From positions 97,239-161,238 of the forward strand of contig NZ_JAGYPM010000001.1 of the NCBI RefSeq assembly GCF_018343665.1: a stretch of 64,000 nt of DNA. Direction: 5' to 3'. Of the stretch, positions 1 through 8,251 are shown piece by piece. The stretch comes from Cytobacillus citreus (GTDB lineage: Bacteria > Bacillota > Bacilli > Bacillales > Cytobacillaceae). The translations under genes were made by a program, and so were the position numbers. Each line of letters starts with the position of its first letter. Position 1 is the first letter of the stretch. The notes beneath the pieces are model-generated. The model was not told the DNA's origin. It saw nothing but the letters and a program-made list of their open reading frames with translations, and did not search any database.

Positions 1-165
1 TATTATAACACTATTTGTTTTTATTCAGTTGTTGGAGTGTTTACTCATGTCGAAAATGTTACAAAAAAATTAGTAATAAATGAATATATTTTTCATTTCA
101 GAAAGGGATTTGTTATAAAATGTAGAACTTTTATCCTATATCAACAAAGTTAGGAGTGACTCATC

Positions 166-561
166 ATGCAAAATCAATTGAAAGTATTAATTTGTGATGA
201 TTCTGCATTAATAAAGAAAAAACTAAAAAATATATTAGAAGTATGTAAGTGTAAGGAAATCGAAGAAGCTGAAAATGGAGTAGAGGCTGTTCAAAAGGCT
301 AGTTCTTTTCTGCCTGATTTGATTTTTATGGACATTGTCATGCCAGGAAAAGATGGTATTGAGGCTTTAGAGGAAATAATGAGAGAACAACCAAATATTA
401 AAGTAGTCATGGCTTCCTCTGCTGGGACACAGTCGCATTTGAAAAAAGCACTTGATAGAGGTGCATACGATTTTATCCAAAAGCCAATCACGCTTGAAGC
501 TGTTACTTCAATTATTGAAAAAGTTATTAAAGGCGAAAAGGAGGATCCTACCCATGTTTAG
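166..561 (+). CDS. CheY-like single-domain response regulator
   Basis: A stand-alone receiver domain of 131 residues with no output domain. The acidic pocket is D11-D12, the phospho-acceptor is D56 (in FMDIVMPG), the conserved Ser is near S84-S85 and the Lys is K106 (QKPI). An AGGAG ribosome site lies about 10 bases before the ATG. Its 3' end overlaps the next gene by 8 bases; that gene carries a CheX-like domain, so the pair probably forms a phosphorylation and dephosphorylation module. The cognate kinase is not in the window. It could be a chemotaxis CheY paralogue, but no flagellar genes are nearby, so the process it controls is unknown. Confidence 0.88.
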   Translation: MQNQLKVLICDDSALIKKKLKNILEVCKCKEIEEAENGVEAVQKASSFLPDLIFMDIVMPGKDGIEALEEIMREQPNIKVVMASSAGTQSHLKKALDRGAYDFIQKPITLEAVTSIIEKVIKGEKEDPTHV

Positions 562-1483
562 TCAATACTTCGGACATTATTTATTAAATAAGGAGATGAT
601 TACCTCCGAACAGCTTAAAGCAGCTCTAGAGCTTCAAAAAACAACCCATGTGAAATTCGGTGTTATTGCAGTTGATGAAGGCCTGCTGACTACTGCTCAA
701 GTTGAAGCAGTTCATGAAAGGCAAAAGCAACAGGATAAACGGTTTGGAGAAATTGCAGTTGAACTAGGGTTTTTATCCAATGAACAAGTGGAATATATGC
801 TTAATGTGCAAAAAAACAATCATTTATTACTTGCTCAAGCCATTGTTGATCAAAATTATATGACGATGGATGCGTTCTCAAAGGCATTAAATGATTATAA
901 AAGAATGTATAGTTTATCTGATGAAAGCTTTGAAGCTATTAAGAATGGTGATATTGATGCTATCGTTAAAAATATTATCCATTTAGCCGAAACAGAAAAA
1001 CAAGAGTATGCTCAATATTTGTCATTATTCGTGAAAAATATGATTCGTTTTATTGATGAGCAAGCTTACATAGAATTGAACCCAGTCACTTCTGAATTGA
1101 AGGTGGATTGGCTAGTAACTCAAGAAATAAAGGGAGAAGAACTCCTGCTTACAGCAATTGCTGCGGATGAAAAGATCTTCTTGGAGATTGCGTCTATCTA
1201 TGCTGAAGAGGAATTAACAGAGATAGATGAATTAGCAAAAGCTTCTGTCAGTGAATTTTTAAATTTACATAATGGAATATACTTAGTAAATATGTCTAAC
1301 TATGGAATTGAATTAGATATGGAACCGCAAATAGTCCAACAAAATGCAATCCTCTCTTTGGATAAAGACGAAAGCATGAACATTACCGTTCATACTTCAA
1401 AAGGCCATTTTCAATTAGTTCTTTCCAAGCTTCCAAAGCATGTCGTATTTTCAAGCGCTAATCAAGAAAATCAAGCAGTATAG
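554..1483 (+). CDS. MshEN-like plus CheX-like two-domain protein
   Basis: About 309 residues when started at the ATG at 554, which follows an AAAGGAGG-like site; the frame is open upstream but has no better start. The N-terminal third has two repeats of the pattern LL..E.IT..QL..AL..Q, typical of the GspE/MshE N-terminal fold (MshEN, a c-di-GMP-binding fold in some proteins). The C-terminal part resembles CheX/CheC phosphatases and keeps the E..N signature (SEFLNLHNG). Overlap with the CheY-like gene suggests it dephosphorylates that regulator. Ligand binding by the N-terminal domain is inference only. Confidence 0.75.
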   Translation: MFSQYFGHYLLNKEMITSEQLKAALELQKTTHVKFGVIAVDEGLLTTAQVEAVHERQKQQDKRFGEIAVELGFLSNEQVEYMLNVQKNNHLLLAQAIVDQNYMTMDAFSKALNDYKRMYSLSDESFEAIKNGDIDAIVKNIIHLAETEKQEYAQYLSLFVKNMIRFIDEQAYIELNPVTSELKVDWLVTQEIKGEELLLTAIAADEKIFLEIASIYAEEELTEIDELAKASVSEFLNLHNGIYLVNMSNYGIELDMEPQIVQQNAILSLDKDESMNITVHTSKGHFQLVLSKLPKHVVFSSANQENQAV

Positions 1484-1494
1484 CAAGATTTATG

Positions 1495-1527
1495 AAGGAC
1501 TGTTCATTAATTGAGCAGTCCTTTCGC
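1495..1527 (+). terminator. Intrinsic terminator after the CheY/CheX pair
   Basis: An AAGGACTG / CAGTCCTT stem around a 14-base loop begins 12 bases after the stop codon. The T tract is short, so termination may be incomplete. Confidence 0.7.
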
Positions 1528-1613
1528 CTTTCATATATCAGAAAAAATAGTTAAATTGACGGGGTTTATTCATGGTGTTAGAATGAATAAAATATTATTT
1601 TAGAATTATTTTG

Positions 1614-1684
1614 ACCTGTATATGTCTAGTAATAAGGACTGGACGTTTCTACCGAGCTGCCGTAAATAGCTTGACTACAGAGGA
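1614..1684 (+). promoter_or_regulatory. Purine (guanine-type) riboswitch aptamer
   Basis: The layout matches the purine riboswitch. P1 pairs CCTGTA with TACAGAGG. P2 is TCTAGT/ACTGGA closing loop AATAAGG. J2/3 contains GTTTCTACC. P3 is GAGCT/AGCTT closing loop GCCGTAAAT, followed by the junction GACTAC. The base at the specificity position (74 in the xpt numbering) is C, as in guanine or hypoxanthine aptamers, rather than the U of adenine aptamers. J1/2 is slightly shorter than usual. It lies 109 bases before a purine permease gene, with a terminator hairpin between. Confidence 0.85.
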
Positions 1685-1740
1685 ATGAATTTAGCTAACT
1701 AAAATATTTAGAAGGCTATTTTTCTCCCATGTATTTTTGC

Positions 1741-1767
1741 AGCTTCGCTCAATGCGAGGCTTTTTTC
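1741..1767 (+). terminator. Riboswitch expression-platform terminator
   Basis: An eight-pair stem AGCTTCGC / GCGAGGCT with loop TCAAT followed by six T. It sits between the aptamer and the permease start, so ligand binding is expected to favour termination (off-switch, as known for the guanine class). Confidence 0.75.
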
Positions 1768-1792
1768 ATTTTTATAAGAAGGAGAAGGGGCA

Positions 1793-3088
1793 ATGGAAAA
1801 GTTTTTTCAGTTCCAAGAAAGAGGTACGTCTTATAAACAGGAAACAATAGCAGGCTTAACGACCTTTTTATCAATGTCTTATATATTAATTGTGAATCCT
1901 ATCATTTTAAGCCAAGCGGGGATGGATAAGGGTGCTGTGTTTACGGCAACAGCCCTATCAGCCATTATTGGCTCTTTATTAATTGGCCTGCTGGCAAATT
2001 ACCCCATAGGAATAGCGCCAAGCATGGGGCTGAATTCCTTTTTTACTTTTTCAGTTTGTATAGGTATGGGCATTCCGTGGCAAACCGCACTAACTGGAGT
2101 TTTTATATCAGGTATTTTATTTGTTATTTTAAGTCTCCTAAAAATCCGTGAAAAAATAATCAATGTAATTCCGAAAGATTTAAAGCATGCAATAGGAGCA
2201 GGGATTGGTTTTTTTATCGCCTTCATTGGTTTAAAGAATGCTGGTCTTATTGTTGGGAATGAAGGCACATTTGTTTCAATCGGAAATTTAAAATCGGCAG
2301 GCACGATGTTAGCGATCTTTTGTTTTATTCTAACTGTTATCCTGATTGTAAGGGGAGTTAAAGGAGCTATTTTCTTAGGTATGGCGATTTCTGCAATCAT
2401 CGGTATGTTTGCTGGGATCATTGATAAACCAGAAAAAATAATTGGTGCCATTCCAAGTCTTGAGCCAACATTTGGAGAAGTTTTTTTACATCTTGATCAA
2501 ATCTTTACTCCGAGTATGATAGCCGTTATTTTTACTTTTTTATTTGTCGCCTTCTTTGATACAGCTGGTGCACTGATTGCTATTGCGAGCCAGGCTGGAC
2601 TAATGAAAAATAATGAAATACCGAATGCTGGAAAAGCACTTATTGCTGATTCAAGCGCAACGGTTATCGGCGCTATTTTAGGAACATCCACTACTGCCTC
2701 AATGATAGAATCCACAGCAGGAATAGCTGCGGGAGGCAGAACTGGTTTCACATCTGTGATAATTTCGGGCTGTTTTATTATTGCGTTATTCTTCTCTCCG
2801 TTATTAAGTGTCGTTACAGCAGAGGTTACCGCGCCAGCACTAATCATTGTAGGTGCATTGATGGCAATGGAGGTTAAGAATATCGAGTGGGGTAAAGTTG
2901 AAATTGCCATTCCAGTTTTTGCAACGATTCTAATGATGCCATTGACATTTAGTGTAGCAACTGGAATCGCATTTGGGTTCGTACTATATCCTATTACCAT
3001 GCTTGCATTAGGTAAAGCAAAAGCAATTCACCCTATTATGTACGGATTATGTATTGCATTTATTGGATATTTTATTTATCTTTCATAG
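1793..3088 (+). CDS. pbuG: Hypoxanthine/guanine permease, AzgA/PbuG type
   Basis: A 431-residue membrane protein with about 12 to 14 hydrophobic segments. The N-terminal GTSYKQETIAGLTTFLSM, the APSMGLNSFF segment, the DTAGALIAIASQAGL region and the GTSTTAS motif are close to B. subtilis PbuG (AzgA-like branch of nucleobase transporters). It imports hypoxanthine and guanine across the cytoplasmic membrane for salvage. An AAGGAG site precedes the ATG. The guanine-type riboswitch and terminator upstream fit this substrate. The adenine permease paralogue PbuO is a less likely identity given sequence and riboswitch class. Confidence 0.88.
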   Translation: MEKFFQFQERGTSYKQETIAGLTTFLSMSYILIVNPIILSQAGMDKGAVFTATALSAIIGSLLIGLLANYPIGIAPSMGLNSFFTFSVCIGMGIPWQTALTGVFISGILFVILSLLKIREKIINVIPKDLKHAIGAGIGFFIAFIGLKNAGLIVGNEGTFVSIGNLKSAGTMLAIFCFILTVILIVRGVKGAIFLGMAISAIIGMFAGIIDKPEKIIGAIPSLEPTFGEVFLHLDQIFTPSMIAVIFTFLFVAFFDTAGALIAIASQAGLMKNNEIPNAGKALIADSSATVIGAILGTSTTASMIESTAGIAAGGRTGFTSVIISGCFIIALFFSPLLSVVTAEVTAPALIIVGALMAMEVKNIEWGKVEIAIPVFATILMMPLTFSVATGIAFGFVLYPITMLALGKAKAIHPIMYGLCIAFIGYFIYLS

Positions 3089-3092
3089 GGTG

Positions 3093-3123
3093 AAAAGACT
3101 GCCTTTGATTAGGCAGTCTTTTC
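3093..3123 (+). terminator. Terminator after pbuG
   Basis: A perfect stem AAAAGACTGCCT / AGGCAGTCTTTT with a six-base loop starts four bases after the pbuG stop. Confidence 0.88.
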
Positions 3124-3219
3124 CGTAATAGAATGCCCGTGGGCCAAGTGTTCGTAAAGTATTCCGAACTTTTGCCAGCAAATCCAAAAAGCAATTTTTA
3201 TGAAAAAAATATCATAATG

Positions 3220-3846
3220 TCAATCTTTAATATCATCTTTAATATTTTTCATTAATGCCTTCATTTCATCACGCATTTTTTCGCTATCAATATTGAGCTT
3301 TTGCTTAATATCCTTAAACGATAGTCCTTCTTTTTTTAACTTGATTACTTCTGCTAAATCCTTATTACTTGCTTTCGCCATTGCCGCACCAACCAAAATA
3401 AATCTGAAGGGAATGCCTTCATCTAACCAAGCCTGAATTTCTCCCTTTGTTTTCCCAGAGAATTCGGCTACGTTTTCGATAACGATTTCTTTATGCTCTT
3501 CTAAAAATTTTTCCTTATGCTCATGGCACTCTTCCTTTAGCTTTTTCATATCAAGTCCATAGTGCTCTGCGGTTTTTTTCCAGGAGGAATCGTTTTCTTT
3601 ATAGATTTTTAAGACATCGTCCGTTTTTTTATTTGCGTATTTGGCAATATGCGCGGCTTTAAGAATATCCTTTTTCGAATAGCCTTTGTCCAAAAGACGT
3701 TGAAAATCCTCTTTTGTAATAAAGTCATGATGATGTTGTTCCAGTTCTGTGTTTTGTTCTGCGTAGGTTGTACGTGGAGCTTGCCATAGGATTGATCCAA
3801 ATAGCATGAAGATTATTGTACATGGAATCATGATATTCTTTTTCAT
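3220..3846 (-). CDS. Secreted protein with an internal duplication, unknown function
   Basis: A 208-residue protein with a signal peptide (residues 1-29, hydrophobic core IIFMLFGSILW, cleavage likely after TYA). The mature part has two copies of a roughly 55-residue alpha-helical unit, about residues 51-105 and 140-196. Both begin L-D-[KE]-G, continue with IL..AA.[IM]AK, then D/A.V.K and end with a Lys/Asp-rich helix. A charged His/Glu linker separates them. The family is not recognised. It is divergent from the response-regulator gene at 4033, so it may be a target or sensor partner of that system. Confidence 0.8.
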   Translation of the reverse strand: MKKNIMIPCTIIFMLFGSILWQAPRTTYAEQNTELEQHHHDFITKEDFQRLLDKGYSKKDILKAAHIAKYANKKTDDVLKIYKENDSSWKKTAEHYGLDMKKLKEECHEHKEKFLEEHKEIVIENVAEFSGKTKGEIQAWLDEGIPFRFILVGAAMAKASNKDLAEVIKLKKEGLSFKDIKQKLNIDSEKMRDEMKALMKNIKDDIKD

Positions 3847-4032
3847 TATTTTGCTCTCCTTTTTGACAATAATAGTCTACGGGTATATCATGTCCAAAAA
3901 TCATAAACAAATGTGGGAAAAATTGGGCTGCTTTTAAAGGTAAAAACGAGAAAGTAATATTTATTGTAAAATAGAGGAGAGTTCGTTTAAATATAAGATA
4001 ATGGGATTCAATATAGGAAGGTGCATTCATTT

Positions 4033-4734
4033 ATGAAAATACTTGTTGTGGAAGATAATGAAAGTGTATGTTCCATGCTAGAAATGTTTTTTATGAAAGA
4101 AGGCTATAAAGGATTATTTGTTCATAATGGTCAAGAGGGCTTCGAGCGATTTAATAAGGAGAAATGGGATTTAATTATTGTTGACTGGATGCTTCCAATT
4201 ATGGATGGAGTAACACTTTGCAGAAAAATAAGAGAGCTCAGTCAAGTGCCGATTATTATGCTAACAGCAAAGGACAGTGATTCTGATCAAGTACTAGGTC
4301 TTGAAATGGGAGCAGATGATTATGTAACTAAACCATTTAGCCCCCTCGCTCTTATGGCAAGAATAAAAGCAGTTACTAGACGTTATCAAACGGAAGCCTC
4401 AGAGAAGGATGAGGGAAATGTTATTACAAGCCAATATTTTAGAATTAGTAAGGATTCACGAGAGGTTTATTATAACGGCCAGCTTCTTTCAAATCTAACC
4501 CCTAAGGAATTTGATATGCTCTATTACTTTGTGAAAAATCCAAAGCAGGTTTTTTCACGGGAGCAGCTATTAGATCGTGTTTGGGGATATCAGTTTTATG
4601 GGGATGAGCGCACTGTGGATGTCCATATCAAACGCTTAAGAAAAAAGATTGGAACGCCTCAGCAGCCATTTATCCAAACGGTATGGGGAATCGGCTATAA
4701 ATTTGATGAAACGGTGGCTGGTAATGAAGATTAA
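4033..4734 (+). CDS. OmpR/PhoB-family response regulator
   Basis: A 233-residue regulator: receiver with D8, phospho-acceptor D51, T78 and K100, then a C-terminal winged helix from LTPKEFDMLYY to WGIGYKF. The ATG at 4033 was chosen because AGGAAGGTG lies nine bases before it; the GTG at 4021 is part of that ribosome site. The last 11 bases overlap the kinase gene. The regulon is unknown; the divergent secreted-protein gene 187 bases upstream is a natural candidate. Confidence 0.9.
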   Translation: MKILVVEDNESVCSMLEMFFMKEGYKGLFVHNGQEGFERFNKEKWDLIIVDWMLPIMDGVTLCRKIRELSQVPIIMLTAKDSDSDQVLGLEMGADDYVTKPFSPLALMARIKAVTRRYQTEASEKDEGNVITSQYFRISKDSREVYYNGQLLSNLTPKEFDMLYYFVKNPKQVFSREQLLDRVWGYQFYGDERTVDVHIKRLRKKIGTPQQPFIQTVWGIGYKFDETVAGNED

Positions 4735-6130
4735 ATTTTTCTACCAGCTCCTAATTAGTCATATTAGTATTCTCATTCTAGCCTTTATCATTTTAACTCT
4801 GTCATTTTCACAATTTGTAGAAAGTTATATTTTTCAAAACAAGGTTGAGGAGCTAGAAGCGTACGGGGATCAAATATTGAAGGAATTGACTGTTCGCATG
4901 GAAGGGGAAGATCAATTCCTGGCTGAGTATAGTCAGCTGCTAGATACAAGACATATAAAATATCTCCTTTTTAATAATGAGGGAAAAGTAGTTTATCCCA
5001 AATTACAAAGTTCGCCATTAATACAGTTAACTGAGAGTGAGTGGAAAGAGATATCAAAAGGAAATAAAGTGTCAGTAAAGCATGATATTAAAAGATTTGG
5101 TCAGGAAGTGTCGCTTGTAGCTATACCGCTTATGGATGGCGATAGGTTGACAGGGGGAATCCTATTGCTGTCACCTATTACAGGGACAATGAAAATGATC
5201 AGCCAATTAAATAAATTCTTATTGTACACGATTGTTATTTCATTATCGGCATCGATTTTAATAAGTCTTGTATTTTCCAAAAGTTTAATCAAACGAATTA
5301 AGGATATTCGTAATGCCACTTCGATGATATCAGCTGGAAATTATGATGTTCATGTTCCGGATACTTCCATGGATGAAATTGGACATCTCGCTAAAGATTT
5401 TAATGAAATGGCGGAAAAATTAAAGGGATCCAATGAGGAAATTGAGCGGCTGGAAAATAGACGGAGGAAATTTATTGCGGATGTGTCCCACGAAATGCGT
5501 ACGCCTCTAACAACAATTAGCGGTCTTGCTGAAGGGATAAAAAATCAATTAATTACAGAAGAGGATATTGGAAGAGGGATGGATTTAATTGATCGTGAAG
5601 CAAAAAGATTAATACGCCTTGTGAATGAAAATCTAGATTATGAAAAGATTCGTTCCAATCAACTAAAGCTTAATAAAGTAGAAATAAACTTAGCTGAAGT
5701 GCTTGAGATTGTAAAAGATCAATTAATCATGCAGACGCTGGAAAAAAATAATCAAATAACTGTCTCATGTGATGATCACATAATGGTATTTGCTGATTAC
5801 GATCGACTTATCCAAATTTTAATTAATATCGTTAAGAACAGTAATCAGTTCACAGAAAATGGTCGAATTTTCCTAAAAGGGAAAGAGGATGAGGAGAAAA
5901 TAATCATAGAAATTGAGGATACGGGCATAGGGATTGATCCAGAAGAAATTGAGTCTATCTGGCATCGTTTTTATAAAGCCGATGTCTCAAGAACTGGACA
6001 ATCTTTTGGTGAATTTGGGATTGGATTATCCATTGTAAAGCAGCTTGTCCATCTGCATAATGGAAATATTGAAGTTAGCAGTATAAAAGGGGAAGGCACG
6101 AAATTTACAATTCGCATTCCTATGAAGTAA
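4724..6130 (+). CDS. Sensor histidine kinase
   Basis: A 468-residue membrane kinase. TM1 is about residues 9-29, an extracytoplasmic sensor loop spans 30-164, and TM2 is about 165-185. HAMP follows (186-238), then the H box with H256 (ADVSHEMRTPL), the N box (NIVKNSNQF), the G1 box (DTGIGI) and G2 (GEFGIGLSIV). It should autophosphorylate on H256 and pass phosphate to D51 of the regulator encoded just upstream. The start at 4724 was preferred over upstream in-frame starts because it gives a normal N-terminus. The sensed signal is unknown; the sensor loop is PAS/Cache-sized. Confidence 0.9.
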   Translation: MKIKFFYQLLISHISILILAFIILTLSFSQFVESYIFQNKVEELEAYGDQILKELTVRMEGEDQFLAEYSQLLDTRHIKYLLFNNEGKVVYPKLQSSPLIQLTESEWKEISKGNKVSVKHDIKRFGQEVSLVAIPLMDGDRLTGGILLLSPITGTMKMISQLNKFLLYTIVISLSASILISLVFSKSLIKRIKDIRNATSMISAGNYDVHVPDTSMDEIGHLAKDFNEMAEKLKGSNEEIERLENRRRKFIADVSHEMRTPLTTISGLAEGIKNQLITEEDIGRGMDLIDREAKRLIRLVNENLDYEKIRSNQLKLNKVEINLAEVLEIVKDQLIMQTLEKNNQITVSCDDHIMVFADYDRLIQILINIVKNSNQFTENGRIFLKGKEDEEKIIIEIEDTGIGIDPEEIESIWHRFYKADVSRTGQSFGEFGIGLSIVKQLVHLHNGNIEVSSIKGEGTKFTIRIPMK

Positions 6131-6132
6131 GA

Positions 6133-6183
6133 AAGAAAGGGTGTCTCTAGGCCGAAAAATCGACATAGGAGACACCCTTTCTT
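6133..6183. terminator. Bidirectional terminator between converging genes
   Basis: AAGAAAGGGTGTCTC pairs perfectly with GAGACACCCTTTCTT across a 20-base loop. It lies between the kinase gene (+) and the CNNM gene (-) and can serve both. Confidence 0.85.
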
Positions 6184-6197
6184 AATTTAGTGACATC

Positions 6198-7541
6198 TTA
6201 AACAACTTGTGATTCTGTTAACGGAAGTGGTTGTGACTTCTCATCTTTATTTTGCTTTGTTACCTCTATATATTTAATATGATGGTCTTCCATATCCACA
6301 ATCTTGAAAGCATAAGAGTCTAAAGGAATTACATCTCCTTGCTTAGCTTCATAATTCTCCGTTAAAATCCATCCACCGATTGTATCTACATCTTCATCAT
6401 TGATATCAATACCAAGTAAGTCACTTACTTCACTTACAAGCACTTTGGAATCGATTATATAATGGTCTTCACTTATTTTACGAACCTCAGGAACCTCATC
6501 CATGTCGAACTCATCACGAATTTCCCCTACAATTTCTTCAAGAATATCTTCAACTGTCACAAGTCCAGAAGTACCTCCATACTCATCCATTAGGATCGCC
6601 ATATGAATTCTTTCTTTTTGCATTTTAAGAAGAAGATCATGAATTGGTATCGTATCAATTACGCGTATTATTGGGCGTGTATAATCTTCGAGCCTATTCG
6701 AAGTGACTTGCCTATTTTTAATTAAGTCAGTCATCACTTCCTTAATATTAACCATTCCGATAATATGGTCCTTATCGCCGTCAATAATAGGATAGCGAGT
6801 GAACTTTTCTTCATAAACAGTTTCTAAAAATTCTTCTAATGTATCATCCTTTGAGAAAGAAACGATTTCTGTTCGAGGAACCATTATTTCTTTCGCAATT
6901 CGGTCATCAAAATCAAAGATTTTATTTACATACTTAAACTCTGATTGGTTGATTTCACCACTTTGATAGCTTTCAGATAAAATAATGCGAAGTTCTTCCT
7001 CTGAGTGAGCTAGTTCGTGTTCGTTTGCAGGCTTTAAGCCAAATAATCCAGTAATAAAACGTGCTGAGCCATTCAACATCTTAATGAATGGATACATTAG
7101 TTTATAAAACAAAATTAATGGCCTTGCTGTCATTAAGGCAACGAATTCAGCTTTCTGAATGGCAAGCGTCTTAGGTGCTAGCTCTCCTACAACGACATGT
7201 AAGAAGGTAATCAATACAAAGGCAAGGCCGATAGAAAGGATATGTGAAGCGGAACTTGGAATATTTAGTTCGCCAAATAATGAATGGAGAATATGAGTAA
7301 TCGTTTCTTCTCCAAGCCACCCAATCCCTAACGCAGTAATCGTAATTCCCAGCTGACAGGCTGATAAATATTCGTCGAGATTGCTAATCACTCTCTTTAC
7401 TTGTATTGCACTTTTATTTCCTTCTTCAACTAACTGATCAATCCTTGAACTTCTAATTTTAACAATGGCAAATTCTGAAGTAACAAAAAATGCCGTCAAA
7501 GCAATTAAAATGGCAATAATAACCAAGTTTAATATGTCCAA
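6198..7541 (-). CDS. CNNM/CorC-family transporter, MpfA (YhdP)-like
   Basis: A 447-residue protein in YhdP/MpfA layout. An N-terminal DUF21 membrane domain ([54 protein letters not shown]) leads to [12 protein letters not shown], a CBS pair (about residues 200-335) and a CorC/HlyC C-terminal domain ([12 protein letters not shown]). B. subtilis MpfA protects against high Mg2+, probably by efflux, so divalent-cation export is inferred. The start is taken as TTG at 7541, with AAGGGA before it and the family start [M]DILNL; an upstream GTG at 7580 is part of an AGGAGGTG sequence. The MerR-type gene lies directly upstream, probably co-transcribed. Confidence 0.82.
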   Translation of the reverse strand: MDILNLVIIAILIALTAFFVTSEFAIVKIRSSRIDQLVEEGNKSAIQVKRVISNLDEYLSACQLGITITALGIGWLGEETITHILHSLFGELNIPSSASHILSIGLAFVLITFLHVVVGELAPKTLAIQKAEFVALMTARPLILFYKLMYPFIKMLNGSARFITGLFGLKPANEHELAHSEEELRIILSESYQSGEINQSEFKYVNKIFDFDDRIAKEIMVPRTEIVSFSKDDTLEEFLETVYEEKFTRYPIIDGDKDHIIGMVNIKEVMTDLIKNRQVTSNRLEDYTRPIIRVIDTIPIHDLLLKMQKERIHMAILMDEYGGTSGLVTVEDILEEIVGEIRDEFDMDEVPEVRKISEDHYIIDSKVLVSEVSDLLGIDINDEDVDTIGGWILTENYEAKQGDVIPLDSYAFKIVDMEDHHIKYIEVTKQNKDEKSQPLPLTESQVV

Positions 7542-7603
7542 ATAAGTTCCCTTAGCCCGAATATTCGGGTAAGGAGTCACCTCCTGATAATATGGAAAAT
7601 AAA

Positions 7604-8022
7604 TTAACTAGTTAAGCTTACAAGGGACTTGATTAATGTTGTTCCTTCTGTATTAAGCTTTTTAGAGAGGTCACCTTTTTGCTCTTCATCCAAGCGACTA
7701 ATTAATGGAAGCAATACAGTTATCTCGTTATGAAGCTGCTTAATTTGCTGGGTTACTGCATCAATTTGCCTCTCTACATCCCTTGTATGCATAATGGTAT
7801 TAGACTTTAATTCTAGCTTTCTCTTAATCTCATCGAGCGGAATATGCATATTCTTGCATTCCTCTATAAATCTAAGATCTATAAGGACTTCCTCGGAATA
7901 CATTCGATAATTTGATTTTGTCCGCTTGGCTTGAATTAGCCCCATATTTGTATAATAATCAATAGTTCGTTTCGAAAGGTTTGCAATATTCGCTAATTCG
8001 CCAATACGATAAACTGCCCCAT
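7604..8022 (-). pseudogene. MerR-family regulator with a frameshifted 5' end
   Basis: From 8014 downward the frame reads as a MerR protein: VYRIGELANIANLSKRTIDYY (HTH), then SNYRMYSEE and a coiled coil ending near residue 137. That frame has no ATG, GTG or TTG ahead of the HTH; an in-frame TGA lies upstream. The ATG with a good ribosome site (GGGGTGATTTG) is at 8022, in another frame, and hits a stop after nine codons. One extra G in the GGGG run at 8017-8020 would join them as MGAVYRIGEL. This is a one-base deletion, a phase-variable or sequencing error, or a rare start codon. If intact it would regulate the CNNM gene downstream. Confidence 0.7.
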
Positions 8023-8251
8023 CAAATCACCCCAATATAAGAATTTTATTCACTTTTCTTGAGTATAGCTTCCTAAAATTATTATATGTTACATAAAACC
8101 ATACAGTCAAACGTAACAGTTTTGATAAGATTAATTACTTTAATTTATTTTTAAAAAACGGCAATTATGATTTCAATTTTCAGATAATAACCAAAGGCAA
8201 ATCAAAATGGATCTCAAAAAAATGAAGTAGCTAGTAAAAATAACTATACAT

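Noticed and set aside
1..165. Open frame running from the left edge (possible 3' end of a gene)
   Set aside because: No recognisable protein and a high A+T composition; it is more likely the promoter region of the CheY-like gene. The possible eight-codon frame at 46 is too short to support.
1999..3000. Long minus-strand open frames inside pbuG
   Set aside because: They mirror the hydrophobic codons of pbuG, lack ribosome sites and match no family.
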